Source of the DNA: Rhytidiadelphus loreus
Taxonomy: Eukaryota; Streptophyta; Bryopsida; Hypnales; Hylocomiaceae
NCBI GenBank assembly: GCA_947034895.1
Contig: OX344761.1
Span: forward strand, 38,638,863 to 38,702,862
Reading direction: 5' to 3'
DNA length: 64,000 bases
Shown here: positions 22,299 to 34,601 of the stretch, in pieces
Position numbering within the stretch: position 1 is the stretch's first letter
Layout of the letters: each line of letters starts with the position of its first letter
The notes under the pieces: model-generated
Told to the model about the DNA's origin: nothing
What the model saw: only the letters and a program-made list of their open reading frames with translations
Database searches by the model: none
Program-made: the position numbers and the translations under genes

Positions 22299-23706
22299 AT
22301 GGAAGAAGGATGGGGAGTCTATTCCATTTTCAAGGAGTCCGGCAGGCTCTTGTACCAGCACATCCGGATCTTACGCCCCTTCATCCTTGCATTCCTGTTA
22401 CCACTGGCACTCATTCTGTGTCTGGAGGTGATTGGCATTGCTTGGGTTCTTGCATCAGTTGCATGGTTTACTCAGCTTGTGCAGCCTCACCATTTGGGGG
22501 GGATCCTTGGCCATTATCATCGTCGCCATTCTGGCTTTCATGCCTTCCATGTCGCCGTTCTTAAGGTACCACTTTTGTCCCTTTGGTCAATTTCCATAAT
22601 TTTATGTGTATCAAAATAGTTTTGAAATGTGTTAAAAGCAACGGAGAGTGATGTGTTAAAACCTTGGCCGAGGTTGTCTTGTGCGGTGCATACGGGAGGT
22701 ATGTGTAGGTGTATGTAAGGGTTGTGTCTTTGTGATTGACTTTGTCAACATCCAACATAGGGACCGACCTTTCACATTTTGCGCTTGCAACTACACTAAA
22801 TAGTGAAATTAGGTTGCCCCAGACTATAGTTGACCATGTCTGAAAGTGTTAGATATGAGAAATTAGTGTGGGGCAACCTAATTTCACTATTTAGTGTACA
22901 TTCTTCTTTTTGGCAAAGTCCTAGTATAGGGGCCCTAGTGATTCAGAGCATGGATTCTTTATAGAAAGATGGGTAGTGAGTTGTTAAATTGCAATTAGTG
23001 AGATTGCCATAGAGAAAGACTTGGGGAGACTTGAGAGAAATTAGGATTTTTCCAGAGAAAATCAACCCAAGTGAGCTCCCAAGAAGACTTCAGAAGTCTA
23101 TCTAAGAAAACTCTGAAAGATTGCCTTGACTTCTTGAATAGTAGGTGGACCAAGAGATCCCAAGTCTGGATCATTGGGGGCCCCCATACTAGGACCGTGC
23201 CTCTTTTTCGATCCCCTCCACCATTCCCGTATCAAGTAATCTCCTTAAAAATTGATGATTTCCATTTGGTGATTGTGCAGGCCTCCACTCTCCTCCAACC
23301 CAACCCCTATTCCTTCATCATCAAACTTATCCTCACCTTTCTCATTGTGTTCATTACTTGGCTCCTTGTAAGCCTTGCCACCACCGCCATAGCCAAAGCA
23401 ATCCTCCACATCTACTCCACCACCACCCTCCCCCCTCGCCTCTCCCACTTTATCTACCGCAATTTCATCATCTTCCTTTGCTTCCTCGTCGTTGACATCT
23501 TCACCTACTTCATCCTCGCTATCCCCTTCTACCTCTTCTTAGGCCCGCAATTGTTCCCTTATCCCCTCGAAACCGTCTACACCCAATTCTCGTGTTTCTT
23601 CTTTCTTGTTCTCGACTCTTGGTTTGACATTTCCGTTCAAGTCGCCGTTCTTAAGGTTTATTAGGGCTCGGCGGCAACAACAACGGCATTGTAGTGGAGT
23701 GCAAAG
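22299..23706 (+). pseudogene. Broken multi-pass membrane-protein gene
   Basis: The product would be an integral membrane protein with several hydrophobic helices. From ATG 22299 it reads MEEGWGVYSIFKESGRLLYQ, then helix ILAFLLPLALILCLEVIGIAW. A run of seven G at 22496-22502 then breaks the frame: the next frame gives LAIIIVAILAFMPSMSPFL, clearly the lost helix. A second exon (23281 onward, acceptor TGTGCAG) encodes LILTFLIVFITWLLVSLATTAI and FIIFLCFLVVDIFTYFILAI, then meets TAG at 23662 and more stops. The pattern (IFKESxxL, LPLxxI, W-x-x-S-V-x-V-L near the end) recalls a plant family of uncharacterised multi-pass proteins annotated as PABP-binding-like; this is tentative. A CACTA end at 23712 interrupts the 3' side. 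Confidence 0.45.
22792..22898. repeat. 30-bp perfect inverted repeat (hairpin)
   Basis: Arms at 22792-22821 and 22869-22898 are perfect reverse complements, separated by 47 bp. The left arm begins TACACTAAATAGTGAAATTA. It lies in the intron of the membrane-protein pseudogene. It could be a foldback-type miniature element or a source of small RNA. Confidence 0.95.
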
Positions 23707-23711
23707 TGAAT

Positions 23712-24775
23712 CACTACAAGAAAATGGACACATATGCGATTGCAGAAGAATGACTTGTTGTTTGGAATGACTAAAGAATGACTACTACTCCCTAATTGCA
23801 CCAATGGAGCTTACTCTACAAGATCTGAGTCGTTCTGTAGTCACCAGCACGACTTAGGGATGAGGAGTTCACGATGTCGAACCTTCATCCGTTGGTTTAG
23901 ATTTACAATGTCACCAAACTTCCGATATGACTAAACCACTGTCATTTATGATGACTATCCTTTACTCTAGGGCGACTACATAATGACTTCCGCATCACTG
24001 CACTATACAAAAAGGGCTTTTTTTTTCCTTAATTTTATGTTATCTTTTTCTTTGCTTTCCCAATGTTATTTTAATTTTAATTTTAATTTTTTCCCCCTTT
24101 ATTTTCCTTATGAATCTTTTATCTCTTTTTTATTTTTGACTTCTTCATTATTTTATTTGTTTCATTACTTGAAATTTTCTTAAACTCTTTCTATTTTTTT
24201 TTATTTCTCTCTTTTTCATATTTTTTTAACCTTTTCTCTATTTCGTATTTGTTATAATTTTCTTTTCTCTTTTTTCTTTTCATTCTCTTTTTTCATCTTC
24301 ATTTCTTCAAATCTTTTTTGATCTTTCCAATTTTTTTATTCCTTGTTTATATTTTTTAGTTTTTTTAAAAGCTTTTTTTTCAACAAAAGACTTTTCTTGT
24401 CTTTTTTCTTAAAATCAATCATGCATTGTCCGTGGCCTTTTCCTTTTTGTTGGTGTGTATTATTTTCTTCCTTAGGATCCACTATATGATTTATTTAAAT
24501 TCCTACTAGTATAGTAGCAATGACTTTTGGAATTTTAAGCCATTGTCAATACTTATGAATACCTTATATGATTCACATATGAATTAATAGGGGTCCAAAC
24601 AAGCATACACTAAGGTATTTAGATGGGTCTAGTGACAGTTGTTAAGTCTTGTTTCTCCCTTCCACAGACGACAACATTGCCTCTTCAAAGTCACTATAGA
24701 ATGACTTCTTGCAATTGCCAAATGACTTCCTGCGACTGCCAAATGACTACTCAAAAGTCTCTGACTACTACGCAT
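23712..24775 (-). mobile_element. Non-autonomous or truncated CACTA element
   Basis: It begins CACTACAAGAAAATGG at 23712, the exact terminal repeat found inverted at 8396-8411. The first ~110 bp align with the inverted 3' subterminal region of the first element (AAGAATGACTT, AATGACTAAA, CTAATTGCACCAA). At the other side, 24690-24770 has repeated AATGACTTC and CCAAATGACT motifs typical of a subterminal region, but I find no TAGTG terminus, so the far end is approximate. The middle (24000-24420) is a long T-rich low-complexity stretch. No transposase is encoded. The insertion falls at the 3' end of the broken membrane-protein gene. Confidence 0.7.
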
Positions 24776-25796
24776 GTAATGTATTATTGCTTCGGCACCT
24801 TGCGCATTGTAATTCAAAACGAAATTTGCAAACATCCTATGTAGTTAGCATCATATTTTTCCTGCACGAAGCCTAAAGAAACTTAGGACAATTATGGATG
24901 TCCATGTTTTGGAGAAGTCAAATAGGTGACCCTTGTATTCTTCTTGTGCCAATCCTTTCCAATTTAGAAAATTTGTCTATAACTTTTGATTAGAGACTCA
25001 AAATCTAAAATGAAATTTTAAAGATGAAAGGAAGATTGATTTCTCAACTTCTATTAGTTCAAAGTTTTCTAAAAAAGATTATCTACTATGCCTAAATGAG
25101 GTCTAAAATATTACTTGTGACACAATATTAATTTGTGCATTATTTTTATATATCCCACATGGTTTGTCTTGCCACATGTATCACGACCTTGTAGTTCCAA
25201 CCTTGCAAGGGAGAAAAAATCACATTTCAAACTTTGGTTAGAAATAGTTGCATCCTATAGGTTGGGTATAGATCATTGGTTGGGAATGGGTGGCTCTATC
25301 ATACTACTAAGGTGAAACCATTTAGAATAGTTTGAGGCACCTTTTTATAAATAAATAAAAATTATTTCATAGTATTGGCAATTGAAAATCATGAATCTTC
25401 AAAAAAAAGAATTAGAATTTTGGGGCATGGTCTTAGTTGGGGCTTGCACGATTCAAACTCTTGATAAAGGGTCTCTACCGCAACTAGGGGACTTCTATAG
25501 GACATCCAGGTAAAATTCTACACACAAAATGGGATCAATTCTACATGCTTTTCCAAGTCTCCATATTCCTAGTCTCACTAATTTGTTTTTAAATACTTGA
25601 TACTTGTTTTTTCTAAAGGATTCAATATTGGGCCCTACACATTAGAACCATGTTATTTTTGGATAAGACATGTAATTACTATGCATTTGAAAAGTGGAAG
25701 CTCCCTAGACCACAATAACCATCACATTGCTTCGTCATAAAAACTAAAATTTTAAAAATTAACAATCAATGAATTGCTATTAAGTATAGGAATGGA
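24776..25796. other. AT-rich intergenic with a repeat relic
   Basis: 25350-25760 contains pieces matching 10845-10990 (TCCCTAGACCAC and neighbours). Nothing coding was found. Confidence 0.4.
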
Positions 25797-26650
25797 TTTA
25801 CCTCTAAGGACCAAATGATGTTTTTTGGCAACATAGCAACTTTGGGTAGCTTGCTACAAAAGGATTTTTTATCCTTTGAGATTTTCACACCACATGTATC
25901 CAAAGAGTAGCTGTAAGGTGCAATAATTTGCATAACTTTTGACTACATGGTTAAAAAGTTATTATATGATATGAAATTTTCAACAATATACAGGCAATTT
26001 GGGCATCCCAAAAAAAACTCTTAAAAAATCATTTTCTTAAATTGGTTTTCAAGATTTATATACACGTGGAAAGCTTTGAATCTTTCTATTTTGATTAATT
26101 TAGATTAAAATTATGAGAGTTTAAGTTTGCAAGCAATTATGGATTCTCTACTCTAAAATAACTTTGAAGTCCTTTAAATATTTAACTTAATTTTCAATAT
26201 TTTTTGAAATAAATAAAATCATAGGATGTACATTGTTTATTACAACATTACAATCATTGGGATTTTTCAATTCTATAACTAAATTCTCAACAATTTAGTA
26301 TTTTAAATCATTCTCTTCTTCTTTCTATATACTATTTTTTTCAGAACAAATACAAAGAAGCACCACCATTTTGGATATCTTTTCATACAAATGTGAGCTT
26401 ATGAAGTGCAATTGCCCGAATTTTTGTAAGGCCCAAAAAAGGATTTTGTCAACTCAAATGCTAATATCTTGCAATCTACATTGTGGATATTTCTGAAATT
26501 TTTTTCACACCTTCTCAGATCAATGTACTACAAGATCCTTCAATTTTATGTGTCCAAAAATGTTTTTTCTCTAAAATTTGGTACTTGTATTAGAAATTGC
26601 AATTTGGGAGCAATTTTGGTGAAAACATAGTCAAAACCTTTAGGGGTTGA
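25797..26650 (+). mobile_element. TTAA-flanked non-autonomous element, copy A
   Basis: The left end TTTA+CCTCTAAGGACCAA and the right end CCTTTAGGGG+TTGA form imperfect inverted termini. Flanks TTTA and TTGA read as mutated TTAA. The 5' half matches copy C (37622 onward; shared ATAACTTTTGACTACATGGT) and the 3' part matches copies B and D (ATATCTTGCAATCT). There is no open reading frame of transposase size. TTAA target duplications with CC-starting termini are typical of piggyBac-type elements. Confidence 0.6.
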
Positions 26651-29600
26651 TTGCACTTTTGGAAATACTTTTAACCATCAGATGTTATTTCAGCCAAAGG
26701 AAGGACCATTTTAGGCCCGTTCCCATGGTTGTTCCCTATGCAAGGAAAGAACACCAACTTGTCAAAATATTAATTAAAAAAAAAAAGGTTTTTAAAAAAA
26801 AAATCTTAAAATGCAAAAAAAAATTGAAAAAAAATTTCATTTAAATTTTTATTTTCTATGATGTGGCCGAAGTTTGGCTACGTCAAACTATTGCGCCACT
26901 GTAGTAGTGGGTCAGTTCCCTCATTCCCATAGCCCCCGAGAACTCACATCCCTTTACACCCCTCAAAAAACATCTAATGAAAGGTCAACTTCTCAAGGAA
27001 TAGGTATGTAGATGGTTTAATTTGGGTGTTTTCACCTTAGATGTATCGCCTATTCCAAATGTTTCTTCTAGGGACATCTTATTGTAAGGGAGGTTCCCAA
27101 TTCTACATGTGTCCCAACACTCCTCCAACATATTTGTATTAGTGACTTGCAAAGAAAATTATATCTTCTTTCTAGTGATGTATTACAGTCAAAATAAAAA
27201 TAAAAATAATTTTCTAATTCTTTAATTTATACAAATTTCAAATTTCAATGATTTTCACACCATAAGACCAAACACCACAAAACAAAGTTTGTGCACCCCT
27301 CTTTATAGAAGACTTTCCAATGGTATGAAAAACACAATTGGAGGACATATAGTTCAAGAGATCTCACTATATTAAACAAACAAACCAAATTAAGGTATGG
27401 ATATTAATTGGATGAAGTACATTTTTCACATTGTCTATCATTCACCTCATAGATAGTTGAGCACTTTGAAATTAAGGTGACAACATCTCCAATCATTTAA
27501 ACATTAATCATTTGAGTATATTTTTTTATTATTAACCTAGTAAAGACACATGTATATTAATATAAACTATTGTGTCCTATGTTGTTGCCACAACCAAAAC
27601 CAAAATAAAAATAATTCTTTAATTTTTAATTTAGAAAAAATTTGAAATTCAATATTTCTTATTGACAAAAGAATGCAAGGGTTTTGTTGTGGTGTAAGAC
27701 GTTGTGTTCTTGATACAAGTAAAAAGCTTTGCACAAGAAGGATTGCAAGGGCTTTGTTTCATGGCTTCTAAACATGTAATGTGAAATTTATGTTATTTTC
27801 AAAATAAAGATAATTTAATTCAATTTTTCAGTTCATTATTCTTTTGAAATTCAATAACTTTCATATAATAGGTCCTAACAGCACAAAACAAAGTCCATGC
27901 ACCCCTCCTTGTGAATAGCTTTCCAATACTAGTACCAAGAACATTGCTTTACAATTCCAAAGACCTCACCATAACAAACAAAAGTTATAGATTAGAATGT
28001 GATGCAATTCATTATTGGTCTTTATTTTTATTTCTTCTCACTTCAATTTAAGTTCAGCCTAGTTGTGTACATGAATTCTATGTTAGTGGTGTTTTAAATG
28101 TGATTAATCATTGTTCACATTACTTGATCTTATTTGCAAATAATTCCAAGATCCATCAATTAAATAGAATAGAAAAATGAAGTTTGCAATTGAATTTGAA
28201 CACCTCCTAAAATTTGCATAGTTTTTGGAAATTGTTTATGGTTGTAATTGGATGAGTTGACTTTTATTGTTGTATTGTGCAAGCAACCAAGAATTGAGGG
28301 ACCCATACTTCAACAATTTTTAGGTTGAAGACATTTCCTTGTAGATGTGAATAGTAAGAGTGGGTATTTTCATTATGTGAGACCATATACCAATATCTAT
28401 ACATGTGTTGTAAATGATGTTGTATATGGTCTACCTACCTTAATTCTTAAAGGTTCTAAAGGCCCTTCTTTAGCTTCATATTTTCTCTTGTATGTATGTG
28501 TTTTACAATTTGATGTTATTATACTCAATTTCAAACTTGTAACTTTGAGGATCAACTTAGAGTTTAATAAATGCGTTTTTTCAACCGCCATATCCCTTAT
28601 TTCATTGCTTAAACTAATTTGATTGAAGATTTGAATTTGTAGGGGCACATTTGATCTATTGGAGTAAAATTATGTTAATTGAATTAGCAATGGCTTTCAT
28701 TTCTTAATGGTGTAAAAAACATAAGATGAAGCAAGGCATAGATTGATTTTCAAATTCAAACTTGTACCTTTGAGGATCAACTTAGAGTCATTCCATAAAT
28801 GTTTTCTTCTTTCAACTATCATAATCCTTATCCTATTACTCAAATTGATTTGATTGAAGATTTTTAAGTTTGGAGGGGCACAATCAATCTATTGGAGTAG
28901 GATTCCTCTAATTGAATTATCAATCCTACTCATTTCTTAAAGGTGAGAAAAAAAACATAAGATGAAATAGGGCATCAATTGATTTTCATGTTTGAACCTC
29001 TATATCTTTTAATAATGTATGACTCCAATGACTTCAATTGATTAAAAGTTTGAGGTGAGTTATAGAGGTGCAATTACTCCACAAGAGAATGTACATGTCA
29101 ATAAAATATGAAATAATGGCACTTTTAGAACATGAGGATAAACAAAGGATACATCTACTATAATGGTCAATAAATGCATGTAAAAAAAAAAATCTAGAAT
29201 TGACTTTTTGACTCCCACCAAGACCTAACAAAAACTAAGATGCCAACAAATAGGAACCATGTGCAATAGGATTTTAAACCTTCAACCAACAATTGAAAAC
29301 AAAATTGGAAGGCCAGCTCCGCCCCTAGTTCTAGACTTGTATCAGAAAAAGCACCCACCCACAGGTGCAATCCTCATAATCTTTTTCAAAAATCCAAAAG
29401 TTCTTGGCAGGCTGTCACAATATATTTAACATTCGAGTCAACGTTGGAAGAGTAAAACATGTGATGATAGCCACCTGTGTAGCGGTCATATTGCATACAT
29501 AAAGGAGTATCGACAAAAAATAATGTCTTTTGCTCATCGAAACATCAAAAGGCGTGAATCAACAGGCCTGACTGACTCAGACGTGCAAAATCTGATACTT

Positions 29601-29731
29601 ATATCCTCATGTTCAAAATGGTCAACGCAGTTCATCTGAAGCTACCATATGATGCCTTGATTGCAATAATGTCTACAAGAAAAGCAGGATATGAAAGAAA
29701 TCAACCAATTATGTATAACAGACTCCAAATC
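26651..29731. other. AT-rich intergenic with diverged duplications
   Basis: 27240-27400 and 27830-27990 are diverged copies (CACAAAACAAAGT, TGCACCCCTC, CTTTCCAAT). 28532-28756 and 28757-28985 form a ~225-bp tandem duplication (CTTTGAGGATCAACTTAGAG, GATTTGATTGAAGATTT-like, ACATAAGATGAA). Nothing coding is recognised. Confidence 0.5.
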
Positions 29732-32401
29732 TTACACAGAGGTTACAGTCCGTGCTTTGTACAAACAAATGTAAGCCATATGCCAGTCACCACCTCCTGA
29801 CAAGTTGGTAATGCTCTCCTCCCTCTGCAGGATCGGATGGTCGTCGTCAAACTCAATCCATTTCCCGTTGTCTTGCTTTACCCAGGAAACATAATGACCT
29901 GAGTCAGCACTTCGTCCTTTGTGTGTCAGTACTGCGACGAGATCATACAATCCAGTCACTTGTGGCAAAGCAGCCGGGGATGACGAGGTTGCTGAACTAT
30001 CAACTTCCATAGCCTCATTCTCTCTGGGCTCCCCCCCCAGTGTGGATGTTTCCAAAGCCTTCACCCCTTCTGCACCCCCTTTGCCCTTCTCATCCTTCTT
30101 AAGCCCAGCTTTGGCTTCTTCCAGAGCAAAAAGACTTTTACGGGGCTCAGTGAGCTTTCCTTTAAGCTCTTCAGTGCAAAAATCGAGCACGTCTAAAACT
30201 AATGGATACCCCACCTTCCGCAGGATCTTCGCTTTCTGGTTCGACTCTCTTTTCCAGAAAAAACGCACAAATTGTACCGTCAGGTATTGAGGAAGCGTGT
30301 TAATGTTAGACTCTTTGATAAAAAGAGCACTCCGTCCAAGCAGTTGTGACCTCTTATCCAGCTCCCCTTTCAAACCATGCTTCAAGCCCTCGTGCAAATG
30401 ATTGACTTCGTGTGAGATGTGACACTTCAATGCAAACACGGTCTCCGCCTCTGTGCTCGATTCCCCACTTTCTGTACACTTCACGGTGTGTTGCAATTCA
30501 ATGCCAAACAACTCCTTCACTAGCGTTGGCGGTACTTGCTTGGACAAAGATGAAGCTTGCAACCCCTGTGATAAAACGTAAATTAGCTGCGTCCAACACT
30601 CTTCCGCATCTTGCTGCATGTACACGCCAGCATTTGTCTGTTGGGCGAATTGTGGGTACCTGCGTTCACAGTACAAATAAGTCACAACGATTAGACGGCT
30701 ACTACCAGCACACCTTTCAATGAGGGCAATGCCACGGCGGGGAGCTGAGACAAACTCTCAAAACAGATTAGAAACTCTTTAAATATAAATTGCAGAAATA
30801 AAGATTGCGATCCCTGGGATGAGAAAACAGCAAATTTCGGGCCGTCTGCTCTAATAAAGGTCAACTTACAACGCCGCATATCAACTTTAATTCTAAACAA
30901 AGGAAGACTACATTACCTCATCAGATTGGTGCACCCATTCCAAACAATGCAAAAAAATCATGGAAATATGTTCATCAAATCCAAAATGTACCCCAAATAT
31001 AAATGACTGCATAGGGTGCCATCCACAGTTAGACTGTGGAAATCTTTAGAAAATTCAATTGAACTCGAAATCTTCATGTTTGTCTTTTTGAAAATTCATT
31101 ATTTCATTTTTCCTATTTAATAAAAAATGCTCTCACTCGGCAGCTTCCCCGCAGACATGCTGATATCCTTCATATATTAGAAATAGGTACATTCAACTTC
31201 CCATAAATAATTCTAAACAAAGAAATACAAAGAAACCCTGGGTTACACTTGTTCCAGCAGCAATCAATCAATGAAAATGGATAATGAAGTTAAGAAATTC
31301 GAAACTATCTCAGCGAAGAGCACGCCATTTTTTATCCAACTAAACAGATGACCTAACCAAATATTGTATCGCTTGGATCAAACAATACAAGGATCTGAGC
31401 GAGTCCATACAAAATTATTGAATAAACATGTTAACCTAAAGTTTCAGCTATCAAATCAAATCCACCGTACGAGTTCAAGACAGGGGTAAAAAGAAATTGA
31501 TCAATGCTTGACGATTTGCCGTTGATCGAGAGAGCGCCCCCTACTAAAAGAAATACTCAGATTCCAGAAGTCAGAGAAACAACAATTGCGCCAAAAAACA
31601 AGAAAAAGAGTGGGAGAATGGACGCACTTGTCTCGCAGAACATACAAAATTGTAGAATAAACCCATTTCTAACAAAGGATTCAGCTGTCGAATCAAATCC
31701 ACCGTACGTGTTCATCAAGACACGGTTAAAAAGAAAACGATCCATGTATGATCGAGCGACCACCACCTCCTAAAACCAATACTCTGATTCCAGAAGTCAG
31801 AAAAACAACAATTGCGCCAAACAAGGAAAAAGAGTAAGAGAGAATAGACGCACTTGTCTCGCAGAACTGTAAGAAATCGAAACGGCGCCACAGCTTGCCC
31901 ACTCGCATCAAGCTCATTAAACAGATCGCGCGTGGCCACGGTTAGGGTATGCGATAGTCGATCCACCACACTGCTTCCCCCGGTGGTCGCAGCATAGCCT
32001 CGCAACGCATCCCGAAGCTCCGGCACGGAGTGCAAGCACTGCACGGTCGAATTCATGTAGCACGTGTTGCCCAGATTGACCAGCCCGGCCGTGTGTCCCA
32101 GCACCGTGACACTCTGCTCCTTCTCCGGCAAATCCTCCACGAACACGGGACTCTCTTTCGGAGCCTCCGGAATCGCGTCCGCCGTGCCCATGAGCATGAG
32201 GCGCTGGCCGTCCTTCAACCCCAGCTGCTTCATGTCCGCGTCGTCCTTGAGCAAACCGCCTTTGAGCATGATCTTCTGGCGCTCCGGGTGAACGCCCGTG
32301 AGGTCGTAGAGCTGGCACTTGAACACCAAAGGCGGTTGGTCTGTGTCGATTTCCACCGAGGGGAACACCTTCTTCTGCCATTTCACGGTCACAGTCGGCA
32401 T
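29732..32401 (-). CDS. UBP6: Ubiquitin carboxyl-terminal hydrolase, UBP6/7 type
   Basis: This is a cysteine deubiquitinase. UBP6/Ubp6/USP14 enzymes bind the proteasome through an N-terminal ubiquitin-like domain and trim ubiquitin from substrates. Two exons: 32401-31854 and 30659-29732, intron GTGCGT...AACGCAG, phase 2; product 491 aa, close to the plant family length. ATG at 32399-32401 was chosen because MPTVTVKWQKK opens the family. The ubiquitin-like domain spans residues 1-75. The Cys box GLVNLGNTCYMN gives Cys114, QQDAEECW follows, and the His box GRSADSGHYVSW gives His438 with Asp454/455. FVRFFWKRESNQKAKILRKV is strongly conserved. A low-complexity insert (about 365-412) precedes the last block. 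Two AAACCCTA telo-box sites lie upstream. All catalytic parts are present. Confidence 0.95.
31378..31871. repeat. ~228-bp tandem duplication over the UBP6 exon 1 donor
   Basis: 31417-31642 and 31651-31871 are similar copies offset by about 228 bp, sharing AATCAAATCCACCGTACG, GATTCCAGAAGTCAGA and GACGCACTTGTCTCGCAGAAC. A third partial edge is at 31378-31417. The last block is the minus-strand end of exon 1 plus its donor, so intron 1 carries a second copy of the exon-1 3' end with the same GTGCGT donor at about 31625. Confidence 0.85.
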
Positions 32402-32497
32402 GGCGACGAAGACAAAGACGAAGACGACGAGTGCAGCTGAGGTAACAATAAAAACGTACGAAAACGTATTCCAAGGAGAGCAAATGAGGGGGAATGC

Positions 32498-32547
32498 AAA
32501 CCCTAGGAAGAGAGACAATGAAGAAGAAGAGTGGAAACAAACCCTAA
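32498..32547 (+). promoter_or_regulatory. Two telo-box motifs upstream of UBP6
   Basis: AAACCCTAG at 32498-32506 and AAACCCTAA at 32539-32547 lie 97-146 bp upstream of the UBP6 start codon. They read TAGGGTTT on the transcribed sense strand within a CT-rich leader. Telo-boxes are common in leaders and promoters of plant housekeeping and translation-related genes. A role here is inferred from position only. Confidence 0.5.
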
Positions 32548-34544
32548 GAAGAGGGGACGAAGAATGAACTAGAAAGGTCGTGAGGCTCATGCCACTCAGT
32601 GAGAAGTTTCTCCTTTGTTGGAAGTGTCCCTACCTTAGTCATGAGGACGCTAAAGAATGAATAAATAAATAAATATTGTGTACGATGAATGACTTTCAAG
32701 GAAACTTTAGAAATGAGGAATGCATCTATTCATTTAATAATAGAATCTTTTTTTGCTAAATATTTTAATGGTATAGGTAAGAGGTCCATAAAGTGCCCAT
32801 TTAAGAGCTCGAAATTGATTTGAGGAGGTTAGATTTCTTGAAATATTTTTCAATAATTCTTCCTTGAAAGACAAATGGAATTAGCATTTAATCTAAGTCA
32901 CTTCATAATTTTTGGAGTTTCATGGAATCAATTATGAATTTTTGAAGTTAAACACAATAGTCACTAAAATCATCCACCTCTTGAAATGTACACCATTTGT
33001 ACCTTGTTGGTGCAATGAGAGAGCAAAATGTACAAGAGGTTTACATTTCAAGAGGTGGACACCTTTAGAGCCCAAGTGCTTTATAGACCTCCTAGCTTGG
33101 ACTCAATTTAGGATTAAAGATACACCTATACTAAGGTATATTCACTCTCAGAGTGTTGTCAAATGTGGACATAAATTTGAACTTTTGGGTTTAAAAGAAG
33201 ATAAAATATGACTTGAAGGATGATAAAGATTATGCCATGGTTGAGAACTTCAAGTGTTAACACAAAAATAGAAATCTATTATGTTAAATGCATAATGTTT
33301 CAATTCATTGTTCCATTTTCATCCAAAATCAAAAAATATTATTGAGTTCAAAAGCCCATTTTAGCATACTAATTAAAAAATATTACGTTTTCTTGTATAT
33401 CTAAGTGTTGCTGCAATGGTTGTACCACTAAAATAACCATGAGGAATGAGCAAGGAACAAAAGATTGTTATCCTTTCATGTAATTTTGATACCTTCACTA
33501 ATACCTTCTATTTCAACATCTAATTATTTAATCATGATCTTAATAGTGTTAATTTTGACCTTCAAAAATTTAAGACATTACTTGCTCATTGTGTTGTATG
33601 TCACATTATATGTAGATAAAGATTTGGCCCTATAGTGCAAATAAGAGAATTTGAGTTTGATATCATAACCACTATAGTTTAATATTTTTATCATTAATGT
33701 GAATGTATCTTAAGGGACTACTTTTGCTAAACAAATATCTTAACCTTGAGGGTGATAACACAAACTCTACTTTAATGGTAAATTAATATTGAAGAAATGT
33801 GTAATAGAGTCATTTTGACCCCCTAATCCTAAGGTACATTCACATCATAAAAGAAAGTCCTAACCTCAAAGAATGACAAAAAAACGCCACTAGGATCAAA
33901 GAGTCTAAACATCATCATCATTCTTCCTTCCAATGTCAATTCTCTATAGTATTGAGGGTTATTTTATCCTTCAAATGGTTAAGATATTCCCTTGCCTTGT
34001 GAATGTACTTTAAGTTAGATTATTTTCTCCCTCAATATTAAAAGATTCTCCTTTTGTAACAATGTTCCTAAAAGTATTGAAGATTTGTCTTCTATTAGAA
34101 TTGTGATGATTAAAAGAACTTAAATAAAAAAATCTCTATAAAAATCTCTAGTAGTACCCTATCAATTTCAAACATCACTTACCAAAAGTGTATTATATAT
34201 ATATTTAAAAATAAAATTGATCAAAAGCCAAATATTAAAATATATGAGAAATTTCATTAATTTAAAAAATATATATTATAGTTAAAAAATATCTACTATA
34301 TCTAAAATTGATGAACTATTTTTGTAATACTTTGAAAGAAGATTTTAGAGTTTAGATTTATATAAGATCAAATTTAGAAACAAACAACAAAATCACTGTA
34401 ATAATCTACACTATTTAGAATTTCAATGTTGGAATTATATGAAGTTTAATATTTAGTCAATTTTTTTTATCATTGAAGCCCTATTATAAGTTTGAACAAA
34501 CAAAATTTGATTCAATATCAAGTGCATTTAATGGTGAAGTATAT

Positions 34545-34601
34545 CATTTATAAGTAATTTTAACCATTAACCTTGTGATTGGTTAAAATTACTTATAAAT
34601 G
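34545..34601. repeat. 22-bp perfect inverted repeat with 13-bp loop
   Basis: Arms 34545-34566 and 34580-34601 pair perfectly (left arm CATTTATAAGTAATTTTAAC plus CA). Pairing extends outward with one mismatch. This is a tight AT-rich hairpin in intergenic DNA with no gene nearby. Confidence 0.9.
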
